Assembly: GCA_009691555.1 (NCBI GenBank)
Contig: SICB01000013.1
Location: 1-14,954 of the forward strand
Direction: 5' to 3'
Source: Patescibacteria group bacterium
Lineage (GTDB): Bacteria > Patescibacteriota > Saccharimonadia > CAILAD01 > BJGX01
DNA: 14,954 nt
Shown here: in pieces, positions 13,189 to 14,954 of the stretch
How positions within the stretch are numbered: position 1 is the first letter of the stretch
Layout of the letters: every line of letters begins with the position of its first letter
Program-made: the position numbers and the translations under genes
Notes under the pieces: generated by a model
Databases searched by the model: none
The model's input: the letters and a program-made list of their open reading frames with translations, nothing else
What the model was told of the DNA's origin: nothing

Positions 13189-14448
13189 ATGATCGATTAT
13201 ATCTACACCGCCAAAGATAAGCAGACCGGCGAAATGCGCAAGGGTAAAATCAGCGCCGATAGCAAAACCTCGGCAGCCTCAATACTCGTCGAAAAATCTC
13301 TCTATCCAATTAAAATACAGGAGGCTTCTGAAGCCGCCCCCTTTTGGCAAAAAAGTCTTTTTGGCACGGGCATCAAAACCAAGGATCGCGTTATATTTAC
13401 GCGCCAGCTAGCGACTTTGGTCAAGGCCGGCTTGCCGATAACCCAGGCAATCAACACCGCTATCGACCAAGTCGATAACCCAAAATTCAAAACGATACTT
13501 TATAAGATCGCCGCTAGCGTCGAAGGAGGGCAGAGCCTGGCTAACTCTTTTGGCCAGTATCCGGAGCTGTTTAACCATATTTTTATTAGCCTAGTCGATG
13601 CCGGCGAGCAGTCTGGTACGCTCGACGAATCGCTAATTCGCCTCGCCGACCAGCAAGAAAAAGAGCAACAAATACTCGCTAAGGTGCGCGGCGCTCTGAT
13701 ATACCCAGCGATAGTTTTTGCGGTCATTATTGGTGTGGTGATATTTATGGTTACGACCGTCTTGCCCCAAGTTGCCACGCTCTACAAAGAGCTCGGCCAG
13801 AAACTGCCGTTTTTGACCCAAATACTGCTTAGTGTATCGAATTTTATAATTAGCTTCTGGTATGTCTTTTTGCTGCTACTAATTGCGTTTATTTTTGGCT
13901 TGCGGGCCTATATCAGGACGCCACGCGGTCGCAAAGCCTTCGACCGCCTCAAGCTCAAGCTGCCACTGATTAGCCCGCTACTCAAAAAGGTCTATGCCGC
14001 GCGTTTTACGCGCACCCTCAGCTCGCTCGTCAATAGTGGGGTGCCGCTGCTAAAGGCGCTCAAAATAGCTGGTGAGTCGGTCGATAATGTTGTGGTGCAG
14101 GCTGTTATCGATAAAGCCACCGAAAAAGTCCGCACCGGCGAATCGCTATCGTCGGCACTCGAGGGCCACGAAGAGATACTAAAGCTCGTACCGCAAATGA
14201 TCAATGTCGGTGAGCAGTCTGGTAGCTTGGGCGGAATGCTCGAAAAAGTCGCTAGCTTTTTTGAGGAAGAGGTCGACCAGACCGTCAAGAACATCTCGGG
14301 TATCATCGAGCCGGTGATGATTGTTTTTTTGGGCTTGGTGGTGATGTTTATAGTAATCGCGGTGCTATACCCAATATATGGGCTGGTCACGGTGGTCGAT
14401 AGCAACTCGGCAGGCGGCGGCGCTGGTAGTATTCCGGCTGGCAAGTAG
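13189..14448 (+). CDS. pilC: Type IV pilus platform protein PilC (GspF family)
   Basis: This 419-residue polytopic membrane protein has two T2SSF repeats. The first starts near residue 64 (DRVIFTRQLATLVKAGLPITQAI) and the second near 265 (ARFTRTLSSLVNSGVPLLKALKI). Each carries the conserved glycine turn (DAGEQSGTLDESL and NVGEQSGSLGGML). Membrane helices lie at about 167-194, 213-240 and 374-400. PilC anchors the pilus base in the membrane and passes the rotation of PilB or PilT to the pilin subunits. The C-terminal tail is Gly/Ser-rich. It starts 7 bp after pilT, so pilB-pilT-pilC form the classic trio. Confidence 0.96.
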   Translation: MIDYIYTAKDKQTGEMRKGKISADSKTSAASILVEKSLYPIKIQEASEAAPFWQKSLFGTGIKTKDRVIFTRQLATLVKAGLPITQAINTAIDQVDNPKFKTILYKIAASVEGGQSLANSFGQYPELFNHIFISLVDAGEQSGTLDESLIRLADQQEKEQQILAKVRGALIYPAIVFAVIIGVVIFMVTTVLPQVATLYKELGQKLPFLTQILLSVSNFIISFWYVFLLLLIAFIFGLRAYIRTPRGRKAFDRLKLKLPLISPLLKKVYAARFTRTLSSLVNSGVPLLKALKIAGESVDNVVVQAVIDKATEKVRTGESLSSALEGHEEILKLVPQMINVGEQSGSLGGMLEKVASFFEEEVDQTVKNISGIIEPVMIVFLGLVVMFIVIAVLYPIYGLVTVVDSNSAGGGAGSIPAGK

Positions 14449-14502
14449 CCCCGAGTAGGCTTGAATAGCCCTGAAAAGCTTTGAGTAGCCTTGAGTAGCA
14501 CC
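14443..14502 (+). repeat. Six degenerate 10-bp tandem repeats at the pilC 3' end
   Basis: Starting in the last codons of pilC, six consecutive 10-bp units follow the consensus GAGTAGCCTT, with one to four changes each. The units begin at 14443, 14453, 14463, 14473, 14483 and 14493. The 10-bp period is about one helical turn, so the same bases recur on one face of the DNA. No T tract or stem makes this a terminator. Confidence 0.65.
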
Positions 14503-14526
14503 AAAAAAGGCGCGCTAGGCAGCTGC

Positions 14527-14576
14527 TATAACATTCGCCACAATTTCATCTTATAACCTTCGCTATAATTTTGCCC
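14527..14576 (+). repeat. Imperfect 25-bp tandem direct repeat upstream of pilin
   Basis: The segments 14527-14551 and 14552-14576 agree at 18 of 25 positions, sharing TATAAC, TTCGC and AATTT. The second copy creates a TATAAT at 14564-14569. Such paired elements may be regulator sites or a duplicated promoter remnant. Confidence 0.55.
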
Positions 14577-14636
14577 ATAAGTAGTACCGTCCAAAACCAG
14601 CCTCCGCAGTATGGCAAAAAAACTATCAAAAAGCTA

Positions 14637-14665
14637 TTGACGCTTATGCTAATAGTCGGTATTAT
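14637..14665 (+). promoter_or_regulatory. Pilin gene promoter with overlapping dyad
   Basis: TTGACG (14637-14642), a 17-bp spacer and TATTAT (14660-14665) predict a start near 14672. An inverted repeat ACGCTTA (14640-14646)/TAAGCGT (14666-14672), with AATA/TATT inside, spans the whole promoter and could be an operator. The leader then carries a perfect Shine-Dalgarno AGGAGG (14709-14714), 4 nt before the pilin ATG. Confidence 0.7.
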
Positions 14666-14718
14666 TAAGCGTAAGGGGAAATCATAGTAACTAAAATTTA
14701 TAAATAACAGGAGGAATA

Positions 14719-14954
14719 ATGTTAAAAGGATCAAAAGGAAAAGTAAGTAGTAAAATTCAGCAAGGTTTCACAATTATTGAGGTTATTATCGTACTGGTTA
14801 TCGCAGCCATTATTATGCTTGCGGTATTCTTGGTGGTTCCGCAGCTTCAAAGAACCCAACGAAACACCAGGGCTCAGACCGTAGGGCGTAATTCGCTTGC
14901 CGCCGCCGAGCAGCATGCTTCCAATAATGGTGGCACATATTCCACCACTGGTAC
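14719..14954 (+). CDS. Type IV prepilin (partial, runs off the window)
   Basis: The first 78 residues are present. A basic leader of 16 residues (MLKGSKGKVSSKIQQG) ends in glycine and is followed by FTIIEVIIVLVIAAIIML. This is the class III signal with Phe at +1 and Glu at +5 that prepilin peptidase cleaves and methylates. The hydrophobic helix continues into VVPQLQRTQRNTRAQ, the usual amphipathic part of the N-terminal pilin helix, then a region beginning NSLAAAEQHASNNGG. Strong promoter and Shine-Dalgarno fit a major, highly expressed pilin. The prepilin peptidase gene is not in the window. Major versus minor status cannot be decided without the C-terminal part. Confidence 0.93.
   Translation, partial: MLKGSKGKVSSKIQQGFTIIEVIIVLVIAAIIMLAVFLVVPQLQRTQRNTRAQTVGRNSLAAAEQHASNNGGTYSTTG

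Noticed and set aside
14443..14502. The 10-bp repeats as a CRISPR array or a terminator
   Set aside because: The units are directly adjacent, with no spacers, and form no stable stem followed by a T tract.
13992..14504. A 170-codon open frame antisense to the pilC 3' end
   Set aside because: It is Ser/Thr-rich, shadows a well-supported membrane protein, and has no promoter or Shine-Dalgarno of its own.
14611..14640. A 9-codon plus-strand frame starting MAKKLSK before the pilin promoter
   Set aside because: It is too short to support, lacks a Shine-Dalgarno and lies upstream of the predicted start site.
14546..14734. A hydrophobic 62-codon minus-strand frame in the pilC-pilin gap
   Set aside because: It overlaps the pilin promoter, Shine-Dalgarno and start, and its hydrophobicity follows from AT-rich DNA. 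No ribosome-binding site was seen.
1..14954. UGA recoded as glycine, as in some CPR lineages
   Set aside because: TGA is used as a normal stop at several ATGA overlaps, and all reading frames are complete under the standard bacterial code.

Overview
The window looks like chromosomal DNA from a Candidate Phyla Radiation (Patescibacteria) bacterium, most likely Saccharibacteria (TM7). This rests on short ribosomal proteins, very tight gene packing with many 4-bp ATGA overlaps, a compact recA-recX unit, and a type IV pilus (T4P) cluster without the outer-membrane parts PilP and PilQ. UGA acts as a stop codon (for example at the ATGA overlaps near 5519, 8788 and 10064), which excludes the UGA=Gly lineages. 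The lineage call is inference from gene content; no search was run.

Left part (1-4480), housekeeping: the 3' end of recA, then recX; a convergent PRC-barrel gene on the minus strand; an rpsF-ssb-rpsR-efp operon on the plus strand behind a good sigma70-type promoter (TTGACC, 17 bp, TACAAT); a strong bidirectional intrinsic terminator; and ychF on the minus strand. The efp product has arginine where most EF-P proteins carry a modified lysine.

Middle part (4481-7681): divergent promoters for ychF and for a two-gene unit. The first gene encodes a membrane-anchored protein with a possible diverged SurA/PrsA-like foldase domain. It overlaps by 4 bp a gene for a 720-residue, signal-peptide-bearing, Cys/Asn/Thr-rich secreted protein. 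The second gene contains a G8 tract whose length change would truncate the product, so it is a candidate phase-variable surface protein. This pair is the least familiar part of the window.

Right part (7682-14954), type IV pilus: pilM-pilN-pilO, a 70-residue membrane protein, pilB, pilT, pilC, and the start of a prepilin gene cut by the window edge. PilM, PilN, PilO and PilC would form the inner platform. PilB would drive extension and PilT retraction, so the pilus is probably retractile (twitching or host-cell attachment). pilM has a tandem pair of extended -10 elements placed so that one transcript would be leaderless. The 270-bp pilC-pilin gap holds six degenerate 10-bp repeats, a 25-bp imperfect direct repeat, and a strong promoter overlapped by a dyad, followed by a perfect Shine-Dalgarno and the prepilin gene. 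Pilin is therefore probably transcribed and controlled separately from the machinery genes.

No tRNA, rRNA, CRISPR array, insertion sequence or integrase was seen.
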